Positions 36,169-45,425 of a stretch of 64,000 nucleotides of DNA are shown here, piece by piece; the first letter of the stretch is position 1; each line of letters opens with the position of its first letter. The notes under the pieces are model-generated. The model worked only from the letters and a program-made list of their open reading frames with translations. It searched no databases and was not told the origin of the DNA. Both the position numbers and the translations under genes were made by a program. Source of the stretch: Streptomyces shenzhenensis (GTDB lineage: Bacteria > Actinomycetota > Actinomycetes > Streptomycetales > Streptomycetaceae); contig NZ_PENI01000001.1 of assembly GCF_003688995.1 (NCBI RefSeq), positions 620,001 to 684,000 on the forward strand, given 5' to 3'.

Positions 36169-36232
36169 TTCACCGACCGAATCGCCTTGTGCGGCCCTTG
36201 GGCCACTCGGGCAACCACACGCCCGACAGGAC

Positions 36233-36398
36233 CTAGGGTCTTTTGTTTGGATCAGGCCGGATCAGGGAGCGGGGTCTGGTGCCGTGGATCGCAAGGCGGA
36301 GGAGGGCGGCAGGGCGGAGCCCTGACAACCGACGACAACGCCGCGAGGCGCGGTGCCAGGGCCCGCGAGCCCGGCATGATCCAAACGAGAGGCCCTAG
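36233..36398. mobile_element. 166-bp MITE-like element with 28-bp terminal inverted repeats
   Basis: Left end 36233-36260 (CTAGGGTCTTTTGTTTGGAT...) and right end 36371-36398 (reverse complement CTAGGGCCTCTCGTTTGGAT...) match at 24 of 28 positions. Both ends carry CTAG. The interior has no open frame. The right end overlaps bldM: the CTA of its CTAG is the complement of the bldM stop codon TAG. The element may act as bldM's transcription terminator. A non-autonomous transposable origin is inferred from structure only. Confidence 0.65.
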
Positions 36399-37006
36399 CG
36401 GACCAGACCCCAGCGGAAGCCGAGCGCCACCGCGTGTGCCCGGTCCGAGGCGCCGAGCTTCTTGAACAGGCGCCGGGCGTGGGTCTTCACGGTGTCCTCG
36501 GAGAGGAACAGCTCGCGGCCGATCTCGGCGTTGGAGCGGCCGTGGCTCATGCCTTCGAGCACCTGGATCTCACGCGCGGTGAGCGTGGGCGCTGCGCCCA
36601 TCTCGGCCGAGCGCAGCCGGCGCGGGGCGAGCCGCCAGGTCGGGTCGGCGAGAGCCTGCGTCACCGTGGCGCGCAACTCGGCGCGCGAGGCGTCCTTGTG
36701 CAGATAGCCGCGGGCGCCGGCAGCGACCGCGAGCGCCACGCCGTCGAGGTCCTCGGCGACGGTGAGCATGATGATGCGCGCCCCGGGGTCGGCGGACAGC
36801 AGCCGGCGCACGGTCTCGACGCCGCCCAGTCCGGGCATGCGTACGTCCATCAGGATGAGGTCCGAGCGGTCGGCACCCCAGCGGCGGAGGACTTCCTCGC
36901 CGTTGGCCGCCGTCGTCACACGCTCGACGCCGGGCACGGTCGCAACCGCGCGGCGGAGCGCCTCTCGGGCAAGCGGGGAGTCGTCGCAGACGAGGACGGA
37001 TGTCAT
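36395..37006 (-). CDS. bldM: BldM, atypical response regulator of development
   Basis: This 203-residue regulator has a receiver domain at about 1-120 (VLVCDDSPLAREALRRAV, LILMDVRMPGLGGVETVRRLL) and a LuxR-type DNA-binding domain at about 140-203 (LTAREIQVLEGMSHGRSNAEIG, EDTVKTHARRLFKKLGASDRAHAVALG). Length and its place beside whiD match the Streptomyces BldM, which controls aerial growth and sporulation genes as a homodimer or with WhiI and works without phosphorylation. No cognate kinase is adjacent, as expected. A GGAGGG ribosome site precedes the ATG. The stop codon lies in the end of a MITE-like repeat. Confidence 0.95.
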   Translation of the reverse strand: MTSVLVCDDSPLAREALRRAVATVPGVERVTTAANGEEVLRRWGADRSDLILMDVRMPGLGGVETVRRLLSADPGARIIMLTVAEDLDGVALAVAAGARGYLHKDASRAELRATVTQALADPTWRLAPRRLRSAEMGAAPTLTAREIQVLEGMSHGRSNAEIGRELFLSEDTVKTHARRLFKKLGASDRAHAVALGFRWGLVR

Positions 37007-37387
37007 GACCGCCCTCCGCAGCTGATGCGCGTCACCTTGAGCCTCCAGGCTGGTACGGAATCGTCACCTGTGCGGTCGACCGTCTCGGACGCCTGCCCGA
37101 GCGCTTGTGTTCTCAACCGCCTCCGCACTCTCAACGACGGTCACTCGAAAGAGTTACGGGGCTGCGTGCCATCTTCGGCACTCTACGTGAGGGCGCGCAC
37201 ACGGTGCATACATGCCCGACAGACTCTCAAGTTTTCATCACAACCTATGCCCCATTTAGACCCTTTTCTTCCCATTTCACGGTGTCTGGGGCTAGATTCG
37301 CAATGAGTCATATTTTCATCTTCTTAGACCGGACATGTACGGTCGTTGGCACCGTATCCGCCCAGAACGGCTACAAGGGGTCACGTA
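37007..37387. promoter_or_regulatory. Divergent bldM-whiD promoter region
   Basis: A 381-bp non-coding region between two developmental genes, less GC-rich than its surroundings from about 37230 to 37330 (CATTTAGACCCTTTTCTTCC). It should hold the promoters of both genes, but no -35/-10 pair was assigned with confidence. Confidence 0.6.
37327..37344. promoter_or_regulatory. 18-bp palindromic operator candidate upstream of whiD
   Basis: GACCGGACATGTACGGTC matches its own reverse complement at 16 of 18 positions. It lies 43 bp before the whiD ATG, near where the core promoter would be, and is the most symmetric element seen in the intergenic region. The binding protein is unknown. Confidence 0.5.
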
Positions 37388-37717
37388 ATGGCAGATTTCT
37401 CCCGCCTTCCCGGACCGAACGCTGACCTGTGGGACTGGCAGTTGCTGGCTGCCTGCCGAGGGGTCGACAGTTCGCTCTTCTTCCACCCGGAGGGTGAGCG
37501 CGGGGCGGCTCGGAGTGCTCGCGAGAACTCGGCCAAGGAGGTCTGCATGAGGTGCCCGGTCCGTGCGGAGTGCGCGGCGCACGCGCTGGCGGTGCGCGAG
37601 CCGTACGGCGTGTGGGGCGGCCTGACCGAGGACGAGCGCGAAGAGCTGATGGGACGGGCCCGGAACCGGCTGGTATCGGCTTCGTCGGCCGGCGGGGACA
37701 CCGCCCACCACGCATGA
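37388..37717 (+). CDS. whiD: WhiD, WhiB-family iron-sulphur transcription factor
   Basis: This 109-residue Wbl protein has the four cluster-binding Cys: one in LLAACRGVD, two in VCMRCPVRAEC and its third Cys. The beta-turn motif GVWGGLTEDER is followed by a basic C-terminus. The N-terminus ADFSRLPGPNADLWDWQ and divergence from bldM identify it as WhiD, required for late sporulation in Streptomyces. It binds an oxygen-sensitive 4Fe-4S cluster and interacts with the principal sigma factor. ATG 37388 follows AAGGGGTCACGTA. The in-frame upstream codons are not conserved. Confidence 0.95.
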   Translation: MADFSRLPGPNADLWDWQLLAACRGVDSSLFFHPEGERGAARSARENSAKEVCMRCPVRAECAAHALAVREPYGVWGGLTEDEREELMGRARNRLVSASSAGGDTAHHA

Positions 37718-37794
37718 AGGAACGTTTCTGCAACCACATATCGCCTCGCCGCGCCCACCCGACGCGGCCGTATGCGCATGCCCGCCCGCACCTC

Positions 37795-38694
37795 TCACTG
37801 CCGACGGGCGGCCCGTGCCAGCTGCTCCAGCGTCGCCGCCACCGCCGGCACCTGTGCCAGGTCGGGCAGTGTGAGGGCGACGATCTCCCGGCGTACCGCC
37901 GGTTCCAGCGCCACCGTGCGCGCGCCCCGGGGGCGCACCGACTCGATCGCGAGCTGCGGCAGGACGGCCACGCCCAGTCCGGCGCCGACCAGGCCGACCA
38001 CCGCCGGGTAGTCGTCGGTGGCGAAGTCGATGCGCGGGGTGAAACCGGCGCCCTCGCAGACCTCCACCAACTGGCCGCGGCAGCGCGGACAGCCCGCGAT
38101 CCACGGTTCCGCGGCGAGTTCGCCGATGGCGACGGACCGGGCGCCCGCGAGCCGGTGCCGCTCGGGCACCAGAGCGACCAGACGGTCCGTCAGCAGGGGC
38201 CGTACGACGAGGTCGTCCCACTCCTCGGCGCCCGCCGCGCCCTCGTAACGGAACGCGAGGGCCGCGTCGCAGTCGCCGGCGCGCAACAGGTCCACGGAGT
38301 GCGGGGGCTCGGCCTCCTCGAGGAAGACGCGGGTGCCGGGGTGGGCGGCGCGCAGCGCGGCGAGTGCGGTGGGGACGAGAGTGGAGCTGCCGCTGGGGAA
38401 GGACACCAGGCGGACCCGGCCGGCCCGCAGCCCGGCGATCGCGGCGACCTCCTCCTCGGCCGCGGTCAGCCCGGCGAGGATCCCCGAGGCGTGCCGGACG
38501 AGTGCCTCGCCCGCCTCCGTCAGACGCATCTCACGGCCGCTGCGGATCAGCAGCGGGGTGCCGACCGACGTCTCCAGGGCCTTCATCTGCTGGCTGATGG
38601 CGGGCTGCGTGCAGCCCAGTTCCCGGCCGGCCGCCGAGAAGGAGCCGGTGGTGGCGACGGCGCGCAGGGCGCGGAGATGACGGGCCTCGATCAC
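37795..38694 (-). CDS. LysR-family transcriptional regulator
   Basis: This 299-residue protein has an N-terminal winged helix (RHLRALRAVATTGSFSAAGREL, then QPAISQQMKALE) at about 5-62 and a periplasmic-binding-like effector domain at about 90-299 (LVSFPSGSSTLVPTALAAL, AALAFRYEG). The effector domain has a CPRC pair (WIAGCPRCRG) that could sense redox state, though this is speculation. It is divergent from a MOSC-domain gene with an 80-bp gap, the usual LysR arrangement, so that gene is its likeliest target. Confidence 0.92.
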   Translation of the reverse strand: MIEARHLRALRAVATTGSFSAAGRELGCTQPAISQQMKALETSVGTPLLIRSGREMRLTEAGEALVRHASGILAGLTAAEEEVAAIAGLRAGRVRLVSFPSGSSTLVPTALAALRAAHPGTRVFLEEAEPPHSVDLLRAGDCDAALAFRYEGAAGAEEWDDLVVRPLLTDRLVALVPERHRLAGARSVAIGELAAEPWIAGCPRCRGQLVEVCEGAGFTPRIDFATDDYPAVVGLVGAGLGVAVLPQLAIESVRPRGARTVALEPAVRREIVALTLPDLAQVPAVAATLEQLARAARRQ

Positions 38695-38774
38695 CCTTCG
38701 AGCATAAGCCCGCCTTGGATGGGGCGCCCGATATCGCGTCGACGCTTTGACCGGGCTGACGTACCGTGCCGGAC

Positions 38775-39455
38775 ATGGAGCTTCTCTCGGTGAACCTGGG
38801 GCGCCCGAAGGCCGTCGACTACACGGACCAGCCGCAGGGGCTGACCGGCATCGACAAGCGTCCGGTGGACGGCCCGGTGCGGGTGGCCGCGCCGGGCCCG
38901 AAGGGGAGCGGCGCGAGCGGCCTCGCCGGGGACGCGGTCTGCGACCTGCGTCATCACGGCGGCGACGACCAGGCGGTGTACGCCCTCGCGCGCGAGGACC
39001 TCGACGACTGGGAGGGCGAGCTGGGCCGGACGCTCGCCAACGGCGCCTTCGGGGAGAACCTGACGACGCGCGGTCTCGACGTCTCCGGCGCGCTGATCGG
39101 CGAGCGCTGGCGGATCGGCCCGGACGTCGTGCTCGAAGTCACCTGCGGGCGGATCCCGTGCCGGACGTTCCAGGCCCACCTGGGCGAGCGGGCATGGGTG
39201 CGGAGGTTCACGCGGAAGGGTGCGCCCGGTGCCTACCTCCGGGTGATCGAGCCGGGCGAGATCCGGGCGGGCGACCCGGTGCGGATCGTGTACCGGCCGG
39301 ACCACGACGTGACGGTCGCCGTGCAGTTCCGCGCGGAGACGACCGAGCGGGAACTGCTGCCCCGGGTCCTCGTGGCGGGCGCGGCCCTGCACCCGGAGGC
39401 GCTGGCCGAGGCCCGTGCGTACGTGGCGAAGTACGGGGGCGGCCAGGGGGCCTGA
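38775..39455 (+). CDS. MOSC-domain protein (YiiM-like)
   Basis: This 226-residue cytoplasmic protein has a MOSC core: GDAVCDLRHHGGDDQAVYALAREDLD, then GAFGENLTTRGLDV and CGRIPCRTFQAHLG, which contains the conserved MOSC Cys proposed to carry sulphur or bind molybdenum cofactor. YiiM-type proteins reduce N-hydroxylated compounds with the cofactor. The exact activity here is unknown. ATG 38775 is chosen. GTG 38766 would add three residues. It lies divergent from a LysR regulator, possibly its controller, and 97 bp upstream of an SDR gene on the same strand. Confidence 0.9.
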   Translation: MELLSVNLGRPKAVDYTDQPQGLTGIDKRPVDGPVRVAAPGPKGSGASGLAGDAVCDLRHHGGDDQAVYALAREDLDDWEGELGRTLANGAFGENLTTRGLDVSGALIGERWRIGPDVVLEVTCGRIPCRTFQAHLGERAWVRRFTRKGAPGAYLRVIEPGEIRAGDPVRIVYRPDHDVTVAVQFRAETTERELLPRVLVAGAALHPEALAEARAYVAKYGGGQGA

Positions 39456-39552
39456 ACAGCCGTCACGGGTGGTCCGCGGGCGGGCGCCGCACCGGCCGGA
39501 GGGCCTCGCGCACGGCGCGGATCGCGTCGCTCCGGGTAACTACTCTTGGGCC

Positions 39553-40326
39553 ATGACAACGGCTCTGATTACGGGATCGACGGCGGGGATCGGCGCCGCG
39601 TTCGCGCGGCGGCTGGCGGCGGACGGGCATGACCTCGTCCTGGTGGCGCGGGACACCGCGCGGCTGCGCGAGCAGGCGACCGAACTGCACGACCGGCACG
39701 GCATCGAGGCGGAGGTGCTGACGGCCGACCTGGCGCAGGACGCGGGCATCGAGGCGGTCGCCGCCCGGCTCGGCGACCGCAGGAGCCCCGTCGATCTGCT
39801 GATCAACAACGCCGGCTTCGCCAACAGGGGCCGCTATCTCGACGTACCGATGGCCGATGAGCTGCGGATGGTCAAGGTGCACATCGAGGCGGTGCTGCGG
39901 CTGACATCGGCGGCGAGCGAGGCGATGCGGGAGCGCGGGCGCGGCGGGATCGTGAACGTGGCCTCGGTGGCGGCCTTCGTGCCGCGGGGGACGTACGGGG
40001 CGTCCAAGGCGTGGGTCGTGCAGTTCACCCAGGGCGCGGCGCAGGTTCTGGCCGGTACGGGCGTCCGCCTGATGGCGCTGGCCCCCGGGCTCGTGCGCAC
40101 CGAGTTCCACGAGCGGGCCGGGATGGGCACGGACAACATCCCGGGGTGGATGTGGCTGGACGCGGACAAGCTGGTCGCGGCGGCGCTCGCGGACCTGGCG
40201 CGCGGCAAGACGCTGTCCATTCCCGATCCGCGGTACAAGGCGCTGATGGGGCTGGCCAAGATGGCCCCGCGCGCCCTGGTGGGCGGGATCACCTCACGGA
40301 CCGGGCGCAGGTACGGCCCGCGGTGA
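39553..40326 (+). CDS. Short-chain dehydrogenase/reductase
   Basis: This 257-residue classical SDR has the NAD(P)-binding ITGSTAGIGAAFA at about 6-18, DLLINNAGF, the catalytic Ser in VNVASVAA, and the Tyr/Lys pair in TYGASKAW. It oxidises or reduces a hydroxyl or keto group. The substrate cannot be told. The C-terminus (ARGKTLSIPDPRYKALMGLAKMAPRAL) is typical of the actinobacterial subgroup close to mycolate/long-chain ketoreductases. ATG 39553 begins the family homology. Confidence 0.92.
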   Translation: MTTALITGSTAGIGAAFARRLAADGHDLVLVARDTARLREQATELHDRHGIEAEVLTADLAQDAGIEAVAARLGDRRSPVDLLINNAGFANRGRYLDVPMADELRMVKVHIEAVLRLTSAASEAMRERGRGGIVNVASVAAFVPRGTYGASKAWVVQFTQGAAQVLAGTGVRLMALAPGLVRTEFHERAGMGTDNIPGWMWLDADKLVAAALADLARGKTLSIPDPRYKALMGLAKMAPRALVGGITSRTGRRYGPR

Positions 40327-40422
40327 GCCCCCGGCGAACCCGGCCGCGACGGGGTGCCCGTGCCGCTCCGGTGGGAAAATGGGCGGGACGGAACCGGACC
40401 CAGGGGGGCCGGAGGCGGTGTC

Positions 40423-41130
40423 ATGACGTTCGTACAGCTCATCGAGTGCAGGACGAGCCGGTTCGACGAGCTGAACCGGTTGCTGGACACCTGGGTGGAG
40501 CAGACCCAGGGGAAGCGCACCGCGATCTACGACCTGGTCGGCAAGGACCGGTCCGATGCGTCGCACATCGTCGAGATCGTGGAGTTCCCCTCGTACGCGG
40601 ACGCGATGCGGAACTCGAACCTTCCGGAGACGGACCGGGTCTTCCGGCAGCTGGTCGCCCTCTGCGACGAGATGCCCACGTTCATCGACCTGGACGTCGT
40701 ACGCGACGAGCCGCTGGGCGCGGACACCGTGCGCCGCTTCTTCGCGACGCTGGCGGCGCCGGGCGAGCTGCCGCCGCTGAACGACCTGCTCGACGAGGAC
40801 GTGCACAGCCACGATCCGCTCGGTCCGCAGGACACGATCGGGCTGGACTCGGTCCGGGGCGAGTTGCGGATGTGGCGGGCCGCGTTCGACTCCGCCTTCA
40901 CCGTGGAGGACCTGATCGTCCAGGGCGACCGGGCCTGTGCCCGCTGGAGCTGGCACGCCACGCACAAGGGGGAGTTCCTGGGGATCGCGGCCACCGGCAG
41001 GCAGGTCACCACGACCGGCACCACCGTCTTCCGGTTCGGCGCGAACGGCCGGATCGCCGAGACGTGGTGGCAGCACGACCAGTTGGGGCTGATGGAGCAG
41101 CTGGGCGCGCTCGACCAGCTGGAGCAGTGA
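40423..41130 (+). CDS. Two-domain protein: ferredoxin-like barrel plus SnoaL-like fold
   Basis: This 235-residue protein has an N-terminal domain (1-95: MTFVQLIECRTSRFDELNRLL, then VEIVEFPSYADAMRNSNLPET) with the pattern of dimeric alpha/beta-barrel proteins such as antibiotic-biosynthesis monooxygenases. The C-terminal domain (about 100-235: RRFFATLAAPGELPPLNDLLDEDVHSHDP, WHATHKGEFLGIAATGRQV) is a SnoaL/NTF2-like fold. Members bind small hydrophobic molecules or catalyse ester cyclisation. The function here is unknown. ATG 40423 follows GGAGGCGGTGTC. It is convergent with groEL, the two separated by a bidirectional terminator. Confidence 0.82.
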   Translation: MTFVQLIECRTSRFDELNRLLDTWVEQTQGKRTAIYDLVGKDRSDASHIVEIVEFPSYADAMRNSNLPETDRVFRQLVALCDEMPTFIDLDVVRDEPLGADTVRRFFATLAAPGELPPLNDLLDEDVHSHDPLGPQDTIGLDSVRGELRMWRAAFDSAFTVEDLIVQGDRACARWSWHATHKGEFLGIAATGRQVTTTGTTVFRFGANGRIAETWWQHDQLGLMEQLGALDQLEQ

Positions 41131-41146
41131 CCGCGGCGGGCAGCGC

Positions 41147-41180
41147 GAAGGCCCGGCACCCTCCCGGGTGCCGGGCCTTC
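41147..41180. terminator. Bidirectional terminator between the SnoaL-like gene and groEL
   Basis: GAAGGCCCGGCACCC (41147-41161) and GGGTGCCGGGCCTTC (41166-41180) form a perfect 15-bp stem with loop TCCC. It lies in a 66-bp gap between convergent genes and ends in TTC on both strands, so it probably serves both. Confidence 0.85.
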
Positions 41181-41196
41181 ACTTCACTGCCGGGTG

Positions 41197-42939
<1,743 letters not shown>

Positions 42940-43248
42940 TTACTTCTCGATGATCGCGAGCACGTCGCGAGCCGAGAGAACGAGGTACTCCTCGTTGTTG
43001 TACTTCACCTCGGTGCCGCCGTACTTGCTGTAGAGCACGACGTCGCCGACGCTGACGTCGAGCGGAAGACGGTTGCCGTCCTCGAAGCGGCCCGGGCCCA
43101 CGGCCAGGACGACGCCCTCCTGGGGCTTCTCCTTGGCGGTGTCCGGGATGACCAGGCCCGAGGCCGTGGTCTGCTCGGCGTCGAGCGGCTGGACCACGAT
43201 GCGGTCCTCAAGCGGCTTGATGGCAACCTTGGAACTGGTGGTCGTCAC
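42940..43248 (-). CDS. groES: Co-chaperonin GroES
   Basis: This 102-residue GroES has the mobile loop [21 protein letters not shown] and the C-terminal [21 protein letters not shown]. It caps the GroEL ring. An N-terminal extension of a few residues (MTTTSSKVA) precedes IKPLEDRI. It is the first gene of the groES-groEL1 operon. Its start is about 100 bp downstream of the nearer CIRCE box. Confidence 0.97.
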   Translation of the reverse strand: MTTTSSKVAIKPLEDRIVVQPLDAEQTTASGLVIPDTAKEKPQEGVVLAVGPGRFEDGNRLPLDVSVGDVVLYSKYGGTEVKYNNEEYLVLSARDVLAIIEK

Positions 43249-43347
43249 GATCCGACCTCCCCCTTCGGAGATCTCACGGGGTTAACTGTCTGAGGTGGCG
43301 ACCAGGTCGATCCGTCGTCGCGGGTGCCGGACCTGCCCGTCGCGTTG

Positions 43348-43374
43348 TTGGCACTCTCCAGGGGGGAGTGCCAG
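43348..43374 (-). promoter_or_regulatory. CIRCE element (HrcA site) 1
   Basis: TTGGCACTC-N9-GAGTGCCAG, the CIRCE inverted repeat with two changes from TTAGCACTC-N9-GAGTGCTAA. It is upstream of groES on the minus strand. Confidence 0.9.
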
Positions 43375-43394
43375 AGCCGAGACTATGACTGCGA

Positions 43395-43421
43395 TTAGCA
43401 CTCGGTCAAGCGGAGTGCCAA
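43395..43421 (-). promoter_or_regulatory. CIRCE element (HrcA site) 2
   Basis: TTAGCACTC-N9-GAGTGCCAA, one change from consensus, 47 bp from the first box. The pair suggests strong HrcA repression of groES-groEL1. Confidence 0.92.
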
Positions 43422-43458
43422 TCGACCGTGGCGCGTCCGCCCAGGTGCCCCCGTCGGC

Positions 43459-44403
43459 TCACAGGTAGTCCTCCAGGCGCGCCACCGTCAGACCCGCGGA
43501 CTGGATCCGCCGCAGCAGGCGTGTCGTGCGCTCCCTGAGCGTGGGGCCGGTGGACTCGTCGGGGCCGACCAGGATGATGTCGCCGGGGCTCAGCCGCTTG
43601 TCGCCCCGGGCGTAGCCGAGGGTGTCGGCGCCCATCGCGGCCCGCCACAGGACCACCGCGGAGATGCCGCAGTCGGCTGCCGCGCGCAGGGTCGTCGTGT
43701 CGTACGTGCCGTAGGGCGGCCGGAAGAGGCGGGGGCGGATGCCGAAGCGGGACTTGAGCTTGTTCTGCTGGCCGCAGATCTCGGCGCGCTGCCCCGCGTA
43801 GGGCAGCCCGCGCAGGGCGGGATGGTCGAGGGTGTGGTTCTGGATGCCGGCGCCGACCGAGCGGAGGCGGGCGAAGTGGCCGTAGCCCGGGCCGACGACG
43901 CTGTCCGTGAGGAAGAAGCTGACCGGGAGCCGCAGGTCGCGCACCATGTCGATGAACCGCGGGTCCCGTTCGGCGCCGTCGTCGTAGGTGAGGAAGACGA
44001 CCCGGTCGGACGTCGTCACACGGTCCACGACCGGGGGCAGGGGACGGCTCGCGCTGCCGGTCGGCAGGTGGTGCGCCGCGGGCGTGGGGGCGGGGGCGAG
44101 CGGGGCGCTCAGGCCCCAGTTGCGGTAGGGCTGCCGGGTGGCCGGGCCGTGCGGGTGCACGCCCTGGGCGGCCTTCTTGCCGAGCCGCTCGATGGGGTCG
44201 ACGGACTGGGCGCAGCCGGCCAGGAGCAGGGCACCGGCCAGGGCGGTGGCGGTCAGCGTCCGGCACCGTGCCGCTCCGCCGGACGGGCCGTGCTGCGCCG
44301 TCGGCCGGCTGCGGCGCCGTCGTGGCCGGCCGCGCAGTTCCCCGCGCCTCTTTGGGCGCTGTCCCCGCCGCAGCGGGCTTCGGGGCCTCCCCGGACGCCT
44401 CAC
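43459..44403 (-). CDS. Lipoprotein polysaccharide deacetylase; start reads through a repeat
   Basis: About 314 residues if started at GTG 44403. The NodB-type catalytic region has TYDDGAERDPRFID (metal-binding Asp pair), NHTLDHPAL (His pair) and FRPPYGTYD. A lipoprotein signal (TATALAGALLLAGC) lies at about 50-64. The only in-frame ATG/GTG is at 44403, overlapping the upstream gene's stop (GTGA), and from it translation passes straight through a dispersed 43-bp repeat, giving an Arg-rich 47-residue lead before the signal. The real start may be a non-standard codon, or the repeat may have displaced it. It is a tandem paralogue of the next deacetylase gene and is C-terminally almost identical (VARLEDYL). 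Confidence 0.8.
   Translation of the reverse strand: MRRPGRPRSPLRRGQRPKRRGELRGRPRRRRSRPTAQHGPSGGAARCRTLTATALAGALLLAGCAQSVDPIERLGKKAAQGVHPHGPATRQPYRNWGLSAPLAPAPTPAAHHLPTGSASRPLPPVVDRVTTSDRVVFLTYDDGAERDPRFIDMVRDLRLPVSFFLTDSVVGPGYGHFARLRSVGAGIQNHTLDHPALRGLPYAGQRAEICGQQNKLKSRFGIRPRLFRPPYGTYDTTTLRAAADCGISAVVLWRAAMGADTLGYARGDKRLSPGDIILVGPDESTGPTLRERTTRLLRRIQSAGLTVARLEDYL
44308..44352 (-). repeat. Dispersed ~43-bp repeat inside the 5' end of the deacetylase gene
   Basis: On the minus strand AGGCGCGGGGAACTGCGCGG, then CCGGCCACGACGGCGCCGCAG. Elsewhere this family is strictly intergenic. Here it lies within the only available 5' coding frame. Confidence 0.8.
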
Positions 44404-45335
44404 AGGTAGTCCTCCAGGCGTGCCACCGCGTACCCCTCGCGCGTGACCTTGTTCAGGAACCGCCGGACCATGTCGGTCATGGTGCCGTCCCAGTCGGAGC
44501 GGCCCCGGAAGTGGGTGAGCACGATGTCACCGGGGTGCAGGCTGCGGTCCCAGTCGCGGTACTCCCAGTGGTCGACGAAGACCTCCTCGTCCCAGATCGG
44601 CGCGTACTTGATCCCGCAGGACTTGGCGGCGACCAGGGTGTCCCGGTTGTAGTTGCCGTACGGCGGGCGGAAGAGGGTGGGGCGCTTGCCGAACTGCTCC
44701 TCCATGATGTCCTGCATGCCGCAGATCTCGTCCCGCTGCTCCGCGTAGCTCAGACCGGGCAGGTAGGGGTGGTGGAGGGTGTGGTTGTTGAGAGTGATCC
44801 CCTGCGACTGCATCTTCCTGAAGTAGCCGTAGTCGCCCTTGGCCAGGTAGTTGCTGAGGAAGGCGGTGTAGGGGATCTTCAGGTCGGCCATCATGCGCAG
44901 GAACGCCGGGTCCTTCTCGGCGCCGTCGTCGATGGTGAGGAAGACGACCTTCTGCCGGGTGGGGATCGTGGTGAAGACCGGGGGCAGGCCCAGCTCCTCC
45001 TGGCCGTCGACCTCGAAGCCGGCGCGGGCGGTGATCCGCGGCTTGTGCGCCGGGGGGCGCGGGGGCGTCAGGGGCGCCTGGTCCAGGCCCCAGCGCCGGG
45101 CGGCGGCGGCCAGGGCGGCCCGGTCGGTGCTCCGCCGGGCGTCGTAGTCGTCCAGGCGGGGGGCCGGGGGTGCCTGGTGCGGCTGCCGGCCCGCGGCGGG
45201 CCGGACGTCCGGGTCCCGGGCCGGCGCCGTGCAGCCGGAGACGACGGCGGCGGCGCCGAGCAGGGCGAGACCGCCCCGTACGGCGACTCTTCCACGCTGC
45301 GCCCCATTTTTGTCATTTTGTACTACTACTCGCAT
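44400..45335 (-). CDS. Lipoprotein polysaccharide deacetylase
   Basis: About 311 residues. The lipoprotein signal (GGLALLGAAAVVSGC, Cys about 35) indicates membrane anchoring outside the cell. The catalytic NodB domain has VVFLTIDDGAEKDPAF (Asp pair), NNHTLHHPYL (metal His pair), LFRPPYGNYN and LHPGDIVLTHF. Such enzymes remove N- or O-acetyl groups from wall or extracellular polysaccharide. ATG 45335 follows GCGAGGATCCGGCAC. The following gene on the strand is a second deacetylase overlapping it by 4 bp, so the pair arose by tandem duplication and is translationally coupled as annotated. Confidence 0.9.
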   Translation of the reverse strand: MRVVVQNDKNGAQRGRVAVRGGLALLGAAAVVSGCTAPARDPDVRPAAGRQPHQAPPAPRLDDYDARRSTDRAALAAAARRWGLDQAPLTPPRPPAHKPRITARAGFEVDGQEELGLPPVFTTIPTRQKVVFLTIDDGAEKDPAFLRMMADLKIPYTAFLSNYLAKGDYGYFRKMQSQGITLNNHTLHHPYLPGLSYAEQRDEICGMQDIMEEQFGKRPTLFRPPYGNYNRDTLVAAKSCGIKYAPIWDEEVFVDHWEYRDWDRSLHPGDIVLTHFRGRSDWDGTMTDMVRRFLNKVTREGYAVARLEDYL

Positions 45336-45425
45336 GGTGCCGGATCCTCGCAGGCACCGGCCGCCGATCCGGCCCGACACCGCCGCCCGCAGCGCAGCAT
45401 CCGTCGACTGGCCCACAATGACCAG

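Noticed and set aside
36233..36398. Considered as an insertion sequence with a transposase.
   Set aside because: It is only 166 bp and has no open frame. It is reported as MITE-like instead.
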